Assembly: GCA_959599635.1 (NCBI GenBank)
Contig: CAUGJN010000019.1
Location: forward strand, 1-23,603
Length of the DNA stretch: 23,603 nt
From: an uncultured Collinsella sp.
Lineage (GTDB): Bacteria; Actinomycetota; Coriobacteriia; Coriobacteriales; Coriobacteriaceae
Reading direction: 5' to 3'
Position 1 is the stretch's first letter. Every line of letters begins with the position of its first letter. A program made the translations under genes and the position numbers. Below the pieces are notes generated by a model. The model worked only from the letters and a program-made list of their open reading frames with translations, did not search any database and was not told the origin of the DNA. Positions 13,672-21,723 of the stretch are shown one piece after another.

Positions 13672-15741
13672 CTATCGAACCGAAGAATCGCCCGAGGCCG
13701 AAGAGGTATCGGGCTCGTCATAAATCACGCCGAGCACGTCGCGCACGACATGCATCGCGGTATCTGAGCCACCGCCGCCCTGCTCCAGGACAGTAGCGAT
13801 GACATACTTGGGATCATCGGCCGGCGCATAGGCGCAGAACCACGCGTATTCGTCCTCGCCGCTTTTCTCGCCCGTGCCCGACTTGCCGTATACCTGCGGC
13901 GTCAGGGTGCCAAAGTGAGCCGCCAGGGACGTCGATGCCGTGTAAATCACGTCGTGCATGCCGTTGCGAACAAGAGCCAAATCCGAATCGCTGTTGATCT
14001 TGGCCTCCAGGCGCTTCTTCTTGCCTTTGCCGTTGTACTTATAGGCATCGCCGTCGCCATCGCGCGACACGGCAGACAAAAACACGTGAGGCACGTACTG
14101 CTTACCGCCGTTGGCAAGGCCCATGTAGGCGCATGCCATCTGCAGAGGCGTCACCAAAATGTCGCCCTGGCCGATGGCAATGTTGGTCATATCGCCGGCA
14201 TTCCACTTGCGGTCCTCGGCAGAGGCGTCGGTAAAGTACGACTCTTTCCACTCGGCATCGGGAATACGGCCCGCGCCCTCACTCGGCAAATCGATACCGC
14301 AGGTCTTGCCTAGGCCCCAGCGACGAAAGACCTCCTGCAGGCCCTCGGAATGTTGCTCGTCATAAAAGAACGCCTTGCCCATATCGTAGAAGACGGGGTC
14401 GCACGAGTTGGCAATACCCGACTGCAGCGTCATGGTGCCGTGTCCAGACGTCAGCCAGCAGCGCTTGCCCCAAGCCTTGCCCAAGCCCGTCCAATAGCCC
14501 GTGCAGTTGGTTGTCTGCGTTGAAGTGTAGGTTCCAAACTCAAGACCGGCCAGTGCCGAGAGCGGCTTGATGGTCGAGGCCGACATGTACTGTCCGCTAA
14601 TGGCGCGGTTGAGCAGCGGGTGCGAACCCTTGTCATCATTGAGCTCGGTCCACACGTCATTTGAGACGCCGCCGATAAAGACGGACGGATCGAACTTGGG
14701 CTCGCTCGCCATGCCCAGGATCTCACCATTGTTGGGATCGAGGCACACCACAGCGCCGTTGCCGGCATTGCTGTAGCCAGTGGTCTTGGCAAGCTCGATG
14801 GCGCTCGCCAGCGCCGTCTCACAGGCCTGTTGGATCTTAAGGTCGAGCGTGAGCTTAATGTCGGAGCCGGCCTTGGCGGGCACGGCGCCGGCCTGACCGG
14901 TCACATTGCCCGAGGCATCGACCTTGACGGTCTGCTCGCCACGAATACCCTGCAGCAGGTTTTCGTAGTAGCTCTCAACACCCGCCTGGCCCACGATATC
15001 GCCCGACTGGTACGTAATCTTGCCAGCAGAAGCATCATCATCGCCAGAGGTTTTCTTATTCTGGGCCTCGAGCTGCTCGGAGGTAATGGTGCCGGTATAG
15101 CCCAAAATGTGACAGGCCGTCTCGCCGTACGGGTACTGGCGCTCGGTACGCTCGGCAATCTTGACGCCCGGGAACTCGCCTGCGTGCTCCTTGATATAGG
15201 CAACCGTGGAACGACGGACGTCCGTCGCGATGGTATGCAGGCTCTGGGCGCCCTCGGAATTGTCCTGAATATTGCGCAGAACCGCCACGCAGGGCATACC
15301 GAGCACGTTGGCAAGATGACGAACCAGAACCTCATCCTCAGCAAGGTCGCGATAGGCCACGACAGCAAGTGAGGGACGGTTCTGGACAAGCGCCACGCCA
15401 TTGCGGTCGAGGATGCGACCGCGCACAGCGGGTGTGGTAACGGTGCGCGTCTGATTGCTATTAGCCTGCTTTTCGTAATAGTCCGACGAGACCATCTGCA
15501 TGCCCCACAGCTTGACGGCAAGCGCCGCGAACATCGCGCCCACACCCGTGGTGAGGATGGAGAAGCGGCCCTTAAAGGCGGTCGCCGCGGTATTGCCCTC
15601 GCCCTCGGTGGCGCGCGGGGCCGTTCCATGCTGCGTATCGTAGGTAAAACGAGAATCGCCGCGACGCATGATGACCAGTGCGACCACGATGGCCACAACC
15701 AGCACGATACCGGCGATAATAACCGTCATCTGGGAAGACAT
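13672..15741 (-). CDS. mrdA: Elongation-specific penicillin-binding protein 2 (transpeptidase)
   Basis: PBP2 is the class B transpeptidase that crosslinks new side-wall peptidoglycan with RodA. The 689-residue protein has a dimerisation/pedestal region (about 100-290, with TPAVRGRILDRNGVAL) and a transpeptidase domain. The catalytic motifs are STIK (389-392; Ser389 nucleophile), SCD (446-448, in place of SxN) and KSGT (620-623). Unusually there are two N-terminal hydrophobic helices, about residues 5-25 and 60-80, separated by a charged loop; class B PBPs normally have one. The ATG at 15741 has GGAGG 8 bases upstream, so both helices appear to belong to the protein. It lies 13 bases after mreD. 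Identity is firm from the motifs and from the rodA and mre neighbours. Confidence 0.95.
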   Translation of the reverse strand: MSSQMTVIIAGIVLVVAIVVALVIMRRGDSRFTYDTQHGTAPRATEGEGNTAATAFKGRFSILTTGVGAMFAALAVKLWGMQMVSSDYYEKQANSNQTRTVTTPAVRGRILDRNGVALVQNRPSLAVVAYRDLAEDEVLVRHLANVLGMPCVAVLRNIQDNSEGAQSLHTIATDVRRSTVAYIKEHAGEFPGVKIAERTERQYPYGETACHILGYTGTITSEQLEAQNKKTSGDDDASAGKITYQSGDIVGQAGVESYYENLLQGIRGEQTVKVDASGNVTGQAGAVPAKAGSDIKLTLDLKIQQACETALASAIELAKTTGYSNAGNGAVVCLDPNNGEILGMASEPKFDPSVFIGGVSNDVWTELNDDKGSHPLLNRAISGQYMSASTIKPLSALAGLEFGTYTSTQTTNCTGYWTGLGKAWGKRCWLTSGHGTMTLQSGIANSCDPVFYDMGKAFFYDEQHSEGLQEVFRRWGLGKTCGIDLPSEGAGRIPDAEWKESYFTDASAEDRKWNAGDMTNIAIGQGDILVTPLQMACAYMGLANGGKQYVPHVFLSAVSRDGDGDAYKYNGKGKKKRLEAKINSDSDLALVRNGMHDVIYTASTSLAAHFGTLTPQVYGKSGTGEKSGEDEYAWFCAYAPADDPKYVIATVLEQGGGGSDTAMHVVRDVLGVIYDEPDTSSASGDSSVR

Positions 15742-15754
15742 CTACGAGCCTCCC

Positions 15755-16321
15755 CTATTTGAGCTTACGGGTCTTGGGCTTAAAGCGCATGCCCGTCTGG
15801 CGTCCGCCACGTGCGGAGAATCCATAACCGGACTGCGGCACGACGCCGGACATCAAAAACGGAATGGCAACCAGACCCGTCAGGATCGAAGACGGCAGCG
15901 CATGGCCGAAGATCGCCACGACAAAGCTCGTCTCCAAACCCATAAACAGCAAGATGATGCTGTAGATCACATTAATGACGAACGCGAAGGCGCCCACAGT
16001 GATGCCGCGCGCACTCGGGGTACCGCCCGTCTGACCGGCAGCGCTATGCACCAGGGCAAAAGAACCCACGGTCAGCAGGAGCGACATAACGCCCACCGGC
16101 ACGGCAGCGGAAAGGTCATAGAACAAGCCGCTGCAAAAACCGCACACGACGGCACGGGTCGGGTCGCCCGAGAACACGCTTAGGCACACCAGGATAATCA
16201 TAAAGTTGACGCGACCGCCCGCAATGGAGATCTGCGGTGCCAGGCCTGCCTGCAGCAGCACGCACACAATGGCGGCGATTACAAACGTGCGGGAGCTCAT
16301 CCCCTGCTCGTGTAGATCCAT
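15755..16321 (-). CDS. mreD: Rod shape-determining membrane protein MreD
   Basis: MreD is an integral membrane partner of MreC and MreB in the elongasome. The protein of about 188 residues is almost entirely hydrophobic with five or six predicted helices and ends in a basic cytoplasmic tail (RFKPKTRKLK). The mid-protein pattern CGFCSGLFYDLSAAVPVGVMSL matches the conserved GxxxDl...pfG region of MreD. The frame opens at 16327, but AGGGGG sits too close to that ATG; it is 7 bases from the ATG at 16321, which I prefer. It lies between mreC and mrdA as in many rod-shaped bacteria. Sequence conservation of MreD is low, so position contributes to the call. Confidence 0.92.
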   Translation of the reverse strand: MDLHEQGMSSRTFVIAAIVCVLLQAGLAPQISIAGGRVNFMIILVCLSVFSGDPTRAVVCGFCSGLFYDLSAAVPVGVMSLLLTVGSFALVHSAAGQTGGTPSARGITVGAFAFVINVIYSIILLFMGLETSFVVAIFGHALPSSILTGLVAIPFLMSGVVPQSGYGFSARGGRQTGMRFKPKTRKLK

Positions 16322-16332
16322 GGACATGCCCC

Positions 16333-17331
16333 CTATTCGCTCGAGCCGGAATCGGTCGTCTCGGACGTGTCGGAACTGTCATCCGGGCTCTCGTCCTTCG
16401 TCTTGGTCGCAGCATCGCGCGACGTTCCCTGCGGCGTGCTGTTGGCCGTGTTCACGTCCTCATCCGAGGCCGACTGTTCGTCGGTCAGCGAGGTAATGAC
16501 CAGCACTTCCTCGTTGTTCTCGGCCGTGGTCTGAGCGCGCACCACAATGGTGTAGTACACGTCGTTTGCCGATTTCTCAACCGACGAGACGGTGCCGAGC
16601 GGAAGGCCCTTGGGGAACACACCGCCAATGCCCGAGGTCACGATGATGTCGCCAACCTTAACGTCGGAGTCGACGCTCACGTACTCAAGACGCAGCGTGC
16701 CGTCAGCCTGACCCTGCAGCATGCCCTGGGCGCGCGTGTCCTGCACCATAGCGGACACGCCCGAGTTCTCGTCGCCAATCAGGCGCACGGTGGACGTCTT
16801 GGCCGAGACCTCAATAATCTGGCCTATGACACCGGCAGAACTCGTCACAGGCATGTTGATGGTAAGACCGTCGGCAGAACCCTTATCGATGGTGACGGTC
16901 GAGGTCCAGGCATCGCCGGAGGCACCAACGATACGAGCAGCGGTCGATTTGAGGTTATAGGTCGACTGCAGGCCGACCAGACCCTCCAGTCGCTCGGCGG
17001 TCTTTTGAGCCTCGGAGAGCTCGGCGACCTTAGAGGTCAGTTCCTCGTTTTGCATCTTAAGCTCGTCAAGCGTGTCCTGCGACGCCGTAAGGTTAGAGAA
17101 CACGTTGCCGATCGCATTGAAGGGAGCCGCCACAGCCGAGCCCACAAAACGCACCGGCGAGGTAATCGTCGTCACGCCCGAACGCACGGCATGAATCGGC
17201 CCCGTCTCGCCCTCACGAATATAAAACGTGAGCAGCAACACCGAAATCAGGCTGAAAACAATCAACGGGCGCATACCCGTTGATTGTCGCTTGGTATTCA
17301 GATTTGTGGAGAAACCCGAAGATCGTGCCAA
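16333..17331 (-). CDS. mreC: Rod shape-determining protein MreC
   Basis: MreC is a bitopic membrane protein whose extracellular part activates PBP2/RodA. The 332 residues comprise a short cytoplasmic N-terminus, one membrane helix (about 20-38, LIVFSLISVLLLTFYI), a coiled-coil region (about 84-115, TLDELKMQNEELTSKVAEL) and the beta-rich MreC domain. The last contains DAWTSTVTIDKGSADGL, GVIGQIIEVSAKTSTVRLI and VGDIIVTSGIGGVFPKGLPLG. A roughly 60-residue tail rich in Ser, Thr, Asp and Glu follows, probably disordered outside the cell. The start is TTG at 17331 with AGGTGG 7 bases upstream. It lies 21 bases after mreB and just before mreD. Confidence 0.96.
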   Translation of the reverse strand: MARSSGFSTNLNTKRQSTGMRPLIVFSLISVLLLTFYIREGETGPIHAVRSGVTTITSPVRFVGSAVAAPFNAIGNVFSNLTASQDTLDELKMQNEELTSKVAELSEAQKTAERLEGLVGLQSTYNLKSTAARIVGASGDAWTSTVTIDKGSADGLTINMPVTSSAGVIGQIIEVSAKTSTVRLIGDENSGVSAMVQDTRAQGMLQGQADGTLRLEYVSVDSDVKVGDIIVTSGIGGVFPKGLPLGTVSSVEKSANDVYYTIVVRAQTTAENNEEVLVITSLTDEQSASDEDVNTANSTPQGTSRDAATKTKDESPDDSSDTSETTDSGSSE

Positions 17332-17352
17332 ATGGAATCCACCTTTTGGAAA

Positions 17353-18396
17353 TTAAGCATTGGTCTGGACGAAGCCGCCATCAAACGCATTGGCCTCGAG
17401 CACGCGGGCACAGCCGTTAACAACGTTATCGAGCGCCGTGGGGCTGACGTTGACCGAAACGCCGGTCTCATCGCGCAGGCGCACGTCGAGACCGCGCAGC
17501 AGCGCGCCGCCACCGGTCAGCAAAATGCCGTAGTACATAAGGTCCGAGGCAAGATCGGGAGGCGTAGCGTCGAGTGCGTCCTTGACGGCCTTGGCCATCT
17601 CGTCGAGCGGCTTGTTGAGTGCGCGACGAATCTCCTCGCTCTCGATGCGCACGGTCTTGGGCAGACCGGTGATCACGTCGCGGCCGTTGACCTCGACGTC
17701 GAGCTCATCCTTGAGCGGCACGGCGGAGCCGACCTTGATCTTGATGTCCTCTGCCGTACGCTCGCCGATGGCCAGGTTGTAGGCATCACGAACGTGCGTG
17801 AGGATGGCCTGATCGAACTCGTCGCCGGCAATACGGATGGACTGCGAGACGACGATGCCGCCCATAGCGATGACGGCAACCTCGGTGGTACCGCCACCGA
17901 TGTCGATGACCATGGAGCCGGTGGGTTCCTCGACGGGCAGGTCGGCGCCGATAGCGGCGGCCATAGGCTCTTCGATCAGATAGGCCTGGCGGGCACCGGC
18001 CTGGATCGTGGCCTCAAAGACAGCGCGCTTCTCGACCGACGTGACACCGGAGGGAACGCAGACGACAACACGCGGACGCGGAGTCCACGGATAGCGCTTC
18101 TCGGACGCCTTATCGATAAAGTAGCGAAGCATGGCCTCGGTAACATCGAAGTCGGCGATGACGCCGTCCTTCAGGGGACGAACGGCCACGATGTTGCCGG
18201 GCGTACGGCCGAGCATGCGCTTTGCCTCGATACCGACCGCCAGGATGCGCTCGTCGTTTTTGTCGATGGCGACAACGGAGGGCTCGCGAATGACGATGCC
18301 CTTGCCGCGCACGGAGACAAGCGTATTTGCGGTGCCGAGGTCGATGGCAAGATCGCCCGCATAGCTACCGAAGAACATATCCATCAAAGAAAACAA
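17353..18396 (-). CDS. mreB: Actin-like rod-shape protein MreB
   Basis: MreB is the bacterial actin that polymerises on ATP under the membrane and directs side-wall synthesis. The 347-residue length is typical. The N-terminal MFSLMDMFFG resembles the membrane-anchoring region of MreB. It is followed by the phosphate-1 loop DLAIDLGTANTLV, VCVPSGVTSVEKRAV, EEPMAAAIGADLP, the phosphate-2 loop MVIDIGGGTTEVAV and the adenosine motif LLTGGGALLRGL. The start is TTG at 18396 with AGGAG 5 bases upstream. It heads the mreB-mreC-mreD-mrdA-rodA run. In front lies a 115-base gap with a strong hairpin and a weak TATGAT (18442-18447) that might be a -10 box. Confidence 0.98.
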   Translation of the reverse strand: MFSLMDMFFGSYAGDLAIDLGTANTLVSVRGKGIVIREPSVVAIDKNDERILAVGIEAKRMLGRTPGNIVAVRPLKDGVIADFDVTEAMLRYFIDKASEKRYPWTPRPRVVVCVPSGVTSVEKRAVFEATIQAGARQAYLIEEPMAAAIGADLPVEEPTGSMVIDIGGGTTEVAVIAMGGIVVSQSIRIAGDEFDQAILTHVRDAYNLAIGERTAEDIKIKVGSAVPLKDELDVEVNGRDVITGLPKTVRIESEEIRRALNKPLDEMAKAVKDALDATPPDLASDLMYYGILLTGGGALLRGLDVRLRDETGVSVNVSPTALDNVVNGCARVLEANAFDGGFVQTNA

Positions 18397-18456
18397 CGCA
18401 ACTCCTGATGTGTTGGATGATTGCTGGAAAACTACTAGCTCATCATACTAGCGCAA

Positions 18457-18489
18457 GCCCGGCACCTCACTTGCGGTGAAGCGCCGGGC
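18457..18489 (-). terminator. Strong hairpin without U tract between the TPR gene and mreB
   Basis: The 33 bases fold into a 14-bp stem with two G-U pairs and a 5-base CGCAA loop on the minus strand; its outer 7 bp are GCCCGGC with GCCGGGC. It is followed by TTGCGCTAG, not a T run, so it is not a classical intrinsic terminator. It could act as a U-less terminator, described for some Actinobacteria, or as an RNA stability element. Confidence 0.5.
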
Positions 18490-18511
18490 AAAGCTAAATC
18501 CCATAAGGTCA

Positions 18512-19816
18512 CTACTGGTTGTCAGCAGCCGAGAAATCCATATCAAGCGAAGAAACGGCCCAGCCGATATGGTTGTCGGAGCGCACGAATTTGACGGTGT
18601 ACTCCTGCTCGCCGCCCTTGGACAGCGATGCCCTCACCTTGGCGGTCGTCTCGGTCATGGACTGATCCATGCCCTCGACGGACACGGTGGCACCCTGCGG
18701 AATCGAGGAGATGATCATCGACTTAGCGTCCTCGGACAGGCTCGAGGCCAGGCAAGACTCGGCCTTTGCGGCGTCACCGTCGCCGGCAGCCTGGAACAGA
18801 TCGGTAACGACAGACTCCTGAGACGGGAAGCCAAAGCCACGCGTGTAGGCAAAGCCCAGACCGCCCGCGGCGATCAAAATGAGCAGAAGCAGCACGATGA
18901 AGACTTTAAGACCCGTGTGGCGATGGCGACGACGGACCTTGGCCTGCTTACGATCCTGACGGTCCTGCTGGACCATCTCGGACTCGGACAGCGTAAAGAA
19001 GCCGGTGTCCGAGGGATCGGGCATAAACTGACCGGTCGCGCCGGTAGGATCGAGCGGATCGACGGCAGAAGCGTCCATCGCGGGCGCCGGAGCCGTGGCC
19101 ATGGCCGTCTGGGCAGACAGCGCGGCAAGCGAATCGTGCACGCGGGCAAGCTCGTCGGCCTGCTCGGAGGTGAGCTGGTAGATGCCATCGGCAGTAGCGG
19201 CGTTAAAGGCATCGAGTGCGTCGGAGGGACGGCCGGCGGCAGAAAGCGCCTGACCCATGCCGGCGTTGAGCGCACGCGTGTCGTCGCGGGGACCGGCAAA
19301 GTCGATAGCCGTGCGGTAGGTCTCCACGGCATCCGCCGGACGGCCGAGCTTAATGAAGCAACGACCGAGCTCGCCGAGTGCGGCGGCAGGAGCCGGATTG
19401 GCGCCGTCGATGGCAGCCTGACGGAAGGCGGTTCCCGCGTTGGCATAGTCGCCCGACTGGAACAGCGCATTGCCCAGGCCCAGATAGGCCTTGAACGGCG
19501 TGGCATAGGAAGCATCCTGCGTAGCGGCAGAGAAAGCCTGGGCGGCCGTCGTGTAGTCGCCCACGGCGGCGAGCGCCTTGCCGCGGTTGGTGAGCAGCGC
19601 GCCGCGCTTGCCGTAGGTGCCGTCGTTGAGGGCGGCGGCATAGGCCTCGGCGGCCTCGGCATACATGCCAAGGTGCATCAAGGCGTTGCCACGAAGGTGA
19701 TCGGCCTCGCCCATAATCTCATCGGGAGTCTTTGCCGCCCCAAGCATCTGGGCTGCAGCAGAAAAATCACCCGCGCGGTAAGCGGCGCGGCCCTGTTGGA
19801 TCAGCTGGCTATTCAA
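18512..19816 (-). CDS. TPR-repeat single-pass membrane protein, function unknown
   Basis: The 434-residue protein begins with tandem tetratricopeptide-like repeats (about 1-210; for example GNALMHLGMYAEAAEAYAAA, NALFQSGDYANAGTAFRQA and CFIKLGRPADAVETYRTA). A linker (about 240-300) ending in KVRRRHRHTGLK leads to one membrane helix (about 303-324). A C-terminal domain of about 100 residues follows, rich in Ser, Asp and Ala. The basic stretch before the helix puts the TPRs in the cytoplasm and the C-terminal domain outside. That domain (VVTDLFQAAGDGDAAKAESCL...) resembles small DUF4878/NTF2-like lipoprotein domains, but I am not sure. The TTG start at 19816 has AGGGGA 6 bases upstream, 11 bases after the cyclophilin gene. 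Located just before mreB, it could be an elongasome scaffold, but this is speculation. Confidence 0.8.
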   Translation of the reverse strand: MNSQLIQQGRAAYRAGDFSAAAQMLGAAKTPDEIMGEADHLRGNALMHLGMYAEAAEAYAAALNDGTYGKRGALLTNRGKALAAVGDYTTAAQAFSAATQDASYATPFKAYLGLGNALFQSGDYANAGTAFRQAAIDGANPAPAAALGELGRCFIKLGRPADAVETYRTAIDFAGPRDDTRALNAGMGQALSAAGRPSDALDAFNAATADGIYQLTSEQADELARVHDSLAALSAQTAMATAPAPAMDASAVDPLDPTGATGQFMPDPSDTGFFTLSESEMVQQDRQDRKQAKVRRRHRHTGLKVFIVLLLLILIAAGGLGFAYTRGFGFPSQESVVTDLFQAAGDGDAAKAESCLASSLSEDAKSMIISSIPQGATVSVEGMDQSMTETTAKVRASLSKGGEQEYTVKFVRSDNHIGWAVSSLDMDFSAADNQ

Positions 19817-19827
19817 GAAAGTCCCCT

Positions 19828-20370
19828 TTACTCGTGAACAATCTCGACATGGACGATCTCGTCGCCGGCACGCAGCTGCGAAATCACATCGAGACCCTCG
19901 ACCGTGGTACCAAAGACGGTGTAACCAGAATCGAGGTTATGCTGGGCACCCAGGCAGAAGTAGAACTGCGAACCCGCGGAATCGGGATCCATGGAGCGTG
20001 CCATGGCAAGGGCGCCATCGACATGGCTGTTGCGCGGATTGGTGGCAAACTCGCCCTTGATGCAGTAGCCGGGGCCACCGGTACCGGGCATGCCGTCGGG
20101 GCCCTCAAGACCGGCGGCGACGTCGGCGCCGGACATGTCGCGGGTATTGGGGTCGCCACCTTGGATAACAAAACCGGGCACATAGCGATGGAACTTAAGG
20201 CCATCATAGAAGCCCATCGTGGAAAGCTCGCAGAAGTTCGCGACATGAATGGGAGCGCCCTCGCCGTCAAACTTGACCTTGATGGTACCCTTCGACGTCT
20301 CGATTACGGCGCACTCGTCGCCGACAAGCTGATACTCGGGCGTGTAGAGCTCTTTCTTAAAACCAAACAT
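19828..20370 (-). CDS. Cyclophilin-type peptidyl-prolyl cis-trans isomerase
   Basis: Cyclophilins speed cis-trans isomerisation of prolyl bonds during folding. The 180-residue protein shows the family core FHRYVPGFVIQGGDP (about residues 60-74), with the catalytic Arg of FHR and the Gln of IQGG. GSQFYFCLGAQHNLDSGYTVFG follows. The tryptophan that binds cyclosporin in human CypA is not evident, as in many bacterial members. There is no signal peptide or membrane segment, so it is cytoplasmic. An extension of about 20 residues (MFGFKKELYTPEYQLVGDEC) precedes the conserved AVIETSKGTIKVKF strand. The ATG at 20370 has GGAAGGAA about 5 bases upstream. It has a clear promoter at 20410-20439 and is followed closely by the TPR gene. 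Confidence 0.95.
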   Translation of the reverse strand: MFGFKKELYTPEYQLVGDECAVIETSKGTIKVKFDGEGAPIHVANFCELSTMGFYDGLKFHRYVPGFVIQGGDPNTRDMSGADVAAGLEGPDGMPGTGGPGYCIKGEFATNPRNSHVDGALAMARSMDPDSAGSQFYFCLGAQHNLDSGYTVFGTTVEGLDVISQLRAGDEIVHVEIVHE

Positions 20371-20409
20371 GTGGTTCCTTCCTCGTGCGTTTAAAGCATA
20401 TTTGTACGA

Positions 20410-20439
20410 ATTGTAGCAATAAGCACGGGCTTACATCAA
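20410..20439 (-). promoter_or_regulatory. Promoter of the cyclophilin-TPR gene pair
   Basis: On the minus strand TTGATG (20434-20439), an 18-base spacer and TACAAT (20410-20415) form a good promoter. TGC just before the -10 box makes it an extended -10. RNA would start near 20403, giving a leader of about 32 bases. The 107-base gap holds nothing else convincing; no terminator is seen after the zinc-ribbon gene. Confidence 0.75.
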
Positions 20440-20477
20440 TTGCGCACGTAGGTTATGCCGACTATGGCGAACTAATT

Positions 20478-21620
20478 TTAGGAACGCTGCTGCGGCTTCC
20501 AGGAACCCACATTGGCATCGTACTGGTTCAGCGCGCTGTTGCCACCCTGCGCGATGGGCGCCAGGATCTCGCTTTGGTGGGAACTCATCGACTCGCCATC
20601 GGGAATGGCCAGCGAGATATCCCAGCTCTGGCAGATCACGTCAACGCGCTCATACATCCACTCGGCAAGCTGCTTTAAGTGGGCGATGTCATCCGCATAG
20701 ACCGTATCGTCCTGGTACTTAAGGTTGTTGAGCTCATCTTGCGTCTTTTTGATCTGGTCGCGCAGGGCGTAGGCACTCTGCGACAGCTCCTGACGGGTGG
20801 ACAGCGGCGTTCGGAGATAGCCGTTGTTAAAGGAATCGATGACCTCGCCGATCTGGTCCTCGTCAGCGTAGGACACGATGGTCTGATACAGACCGTCGAG
20901 CCTGGTATAGAGCTGATCATCGGTGAGCACGGTTTCTTCCTGGACCACCTCCGCAGAATCGTCCTGCTTGGTATCGTCCTCAGTGGCCTCGCCCTTTTGG
21001 CGCGTGGGGAAGGTGGTCTGTGCAGCTTGGCCAAACTGGTCGTAGAAGCCGGGCATAACACCCATGGGATCGGTCGTCACGAACCAATAGGCACCGCCGC
21101 AAACGACGGCAAGGACCGCGATGATAATGAGCGGCTTGGGGATATGACGTTTGTGCTTGTGATAGGCGTCCTCGTCGGGATGCACCTTGCGCTTGGGTTT
21201 TTGAGCATCGTCATGCAGGGAAACGGGCGTGGGAATATCGACCTTGGGGATACCAAAATCCTTATCGAAAGCCGGCAGCACGCAGGTCTCGTTAGGATCG
21301 GCGGCGTCCGAAAGAACCGCGGCAGCCGAGGCGGGCGCATGAGGCACCTCGGTATCGATCTGCTCTTGCGTTAGGCGCGGAAAGCCCGCCGTGCGGCCCG
21401 CTGCCAGGTCGGATGCGGCCGCGTCCTCGGAGAGGATACCCGGAGCAGGGCGTCCGCATTTTGGGCACGTGCGATCATGCGGAGAAAGACGGGCACCGCA
21501 GCCCTCACAAAACACGAACTCGGTGTGCTCGGGACCATCGCCCGGACCCACATAGGCGTTGCAGTAGGGGCAGAACGAGGCGCCGTCCTCGATAGTCTTA
21601 AGGCAATGCGGGCAGATCAC
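20478..21620 (-). CDS. Double zinc-ribbon single-pass membrane protein, function unknown
   Basis: The protein begins with two zinc-ribbon modules. From the GTG start at 21620 they have Cys3, 6, 17 and 20 (ICPHC...FCPYC), then Cys38, 41, 52 and 55 (FCEGCGAR...CPKCGRP). A long charged, probably disordered linker follows, then one membrane helix (about 162-181, LIIIAVLAVVCGGAYWFV) preceded by a Lys/His-rich stretch. The outside domain of about 200 residues has helical, coiled-coil-like segments (RDQIKKTQDELNNLKY). I chose GTG 21620 (380 aa) because AAGAGG lies 5 bases upstream and MICPHC is a natural N-terminus; the longer TTG frame to 21650 has no ribosome site. Topology is cytoplasmic zinc ribbons with an external C-terminus, a layout common in poorly characterised Gram-positive proteins. 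Function is unknown. Confidence 0.82.
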   Translation of the reverse strand: MICPHCLKTIEDGASFCPYCNAYVGPGDGPEHTEFVFCEGCGARLSPHDRTCPKCGRPAPGILSEDAAASDLAAGRTAGFPRLTQEQIDTEVPHAPASAAAVLSDAADPNETCVLPAFDKDFGIPKVDIPTPVSLHDDAQKPKRKVHPDEDAYHKHKRHIPKPLIIIAVLAVVCGGAYWFVTTDPMGVMPGFYDQFGQAAQTTFPTRQKGEATEDDTKQDDSAEVVQEETVLTDDQLYTRLDGLYQTIVSYADEDQIGEVIDSFNNGYLRTPLSTRQELSQSAYALRDQIKKTQDELNNLKYQDDTVYADDIAHLKQLAEWMYERVDVICQSWDISLAIPDGESMSSHQSEILAPIAQGGNSALNQYDANVGSWKPQQRS

Positions 21621-21723
21621 GGCATCCTCTTTTCGAAGCAATTCAAACAATCGAGGTTAGAGCATAACATCGCCACGGCCCCACAGGAACAAGGCACCAA
21701 TTCAACATCGCCAGGGCGCGTAG
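21621..21723. other. Intergenic gap between ATPase and zinc-ribbon genes
   Basis: These 103 bases contain a 10-base direct repeat, AACATCGCCA, at 21666-21675 and 21704-21713. The minus strand also has a weak TATGCT that might serve as a -10 box, without a good -35. I see no terminator hairpin. The repeat could be chance. Confidence 0.35.

Noticed and set aside
18476..19837. 453-codon plus-strand frame opposite the TPR gene
   Set aside because: Lies wholly over the TPR gene; composition is typical of a complement-strand shadow.
21666..21713. Direct repeat AACATCGCCA as a binding site or repeat element
   Set aside because: Only two 10-base copies, no further copies noticed and no supporting context.
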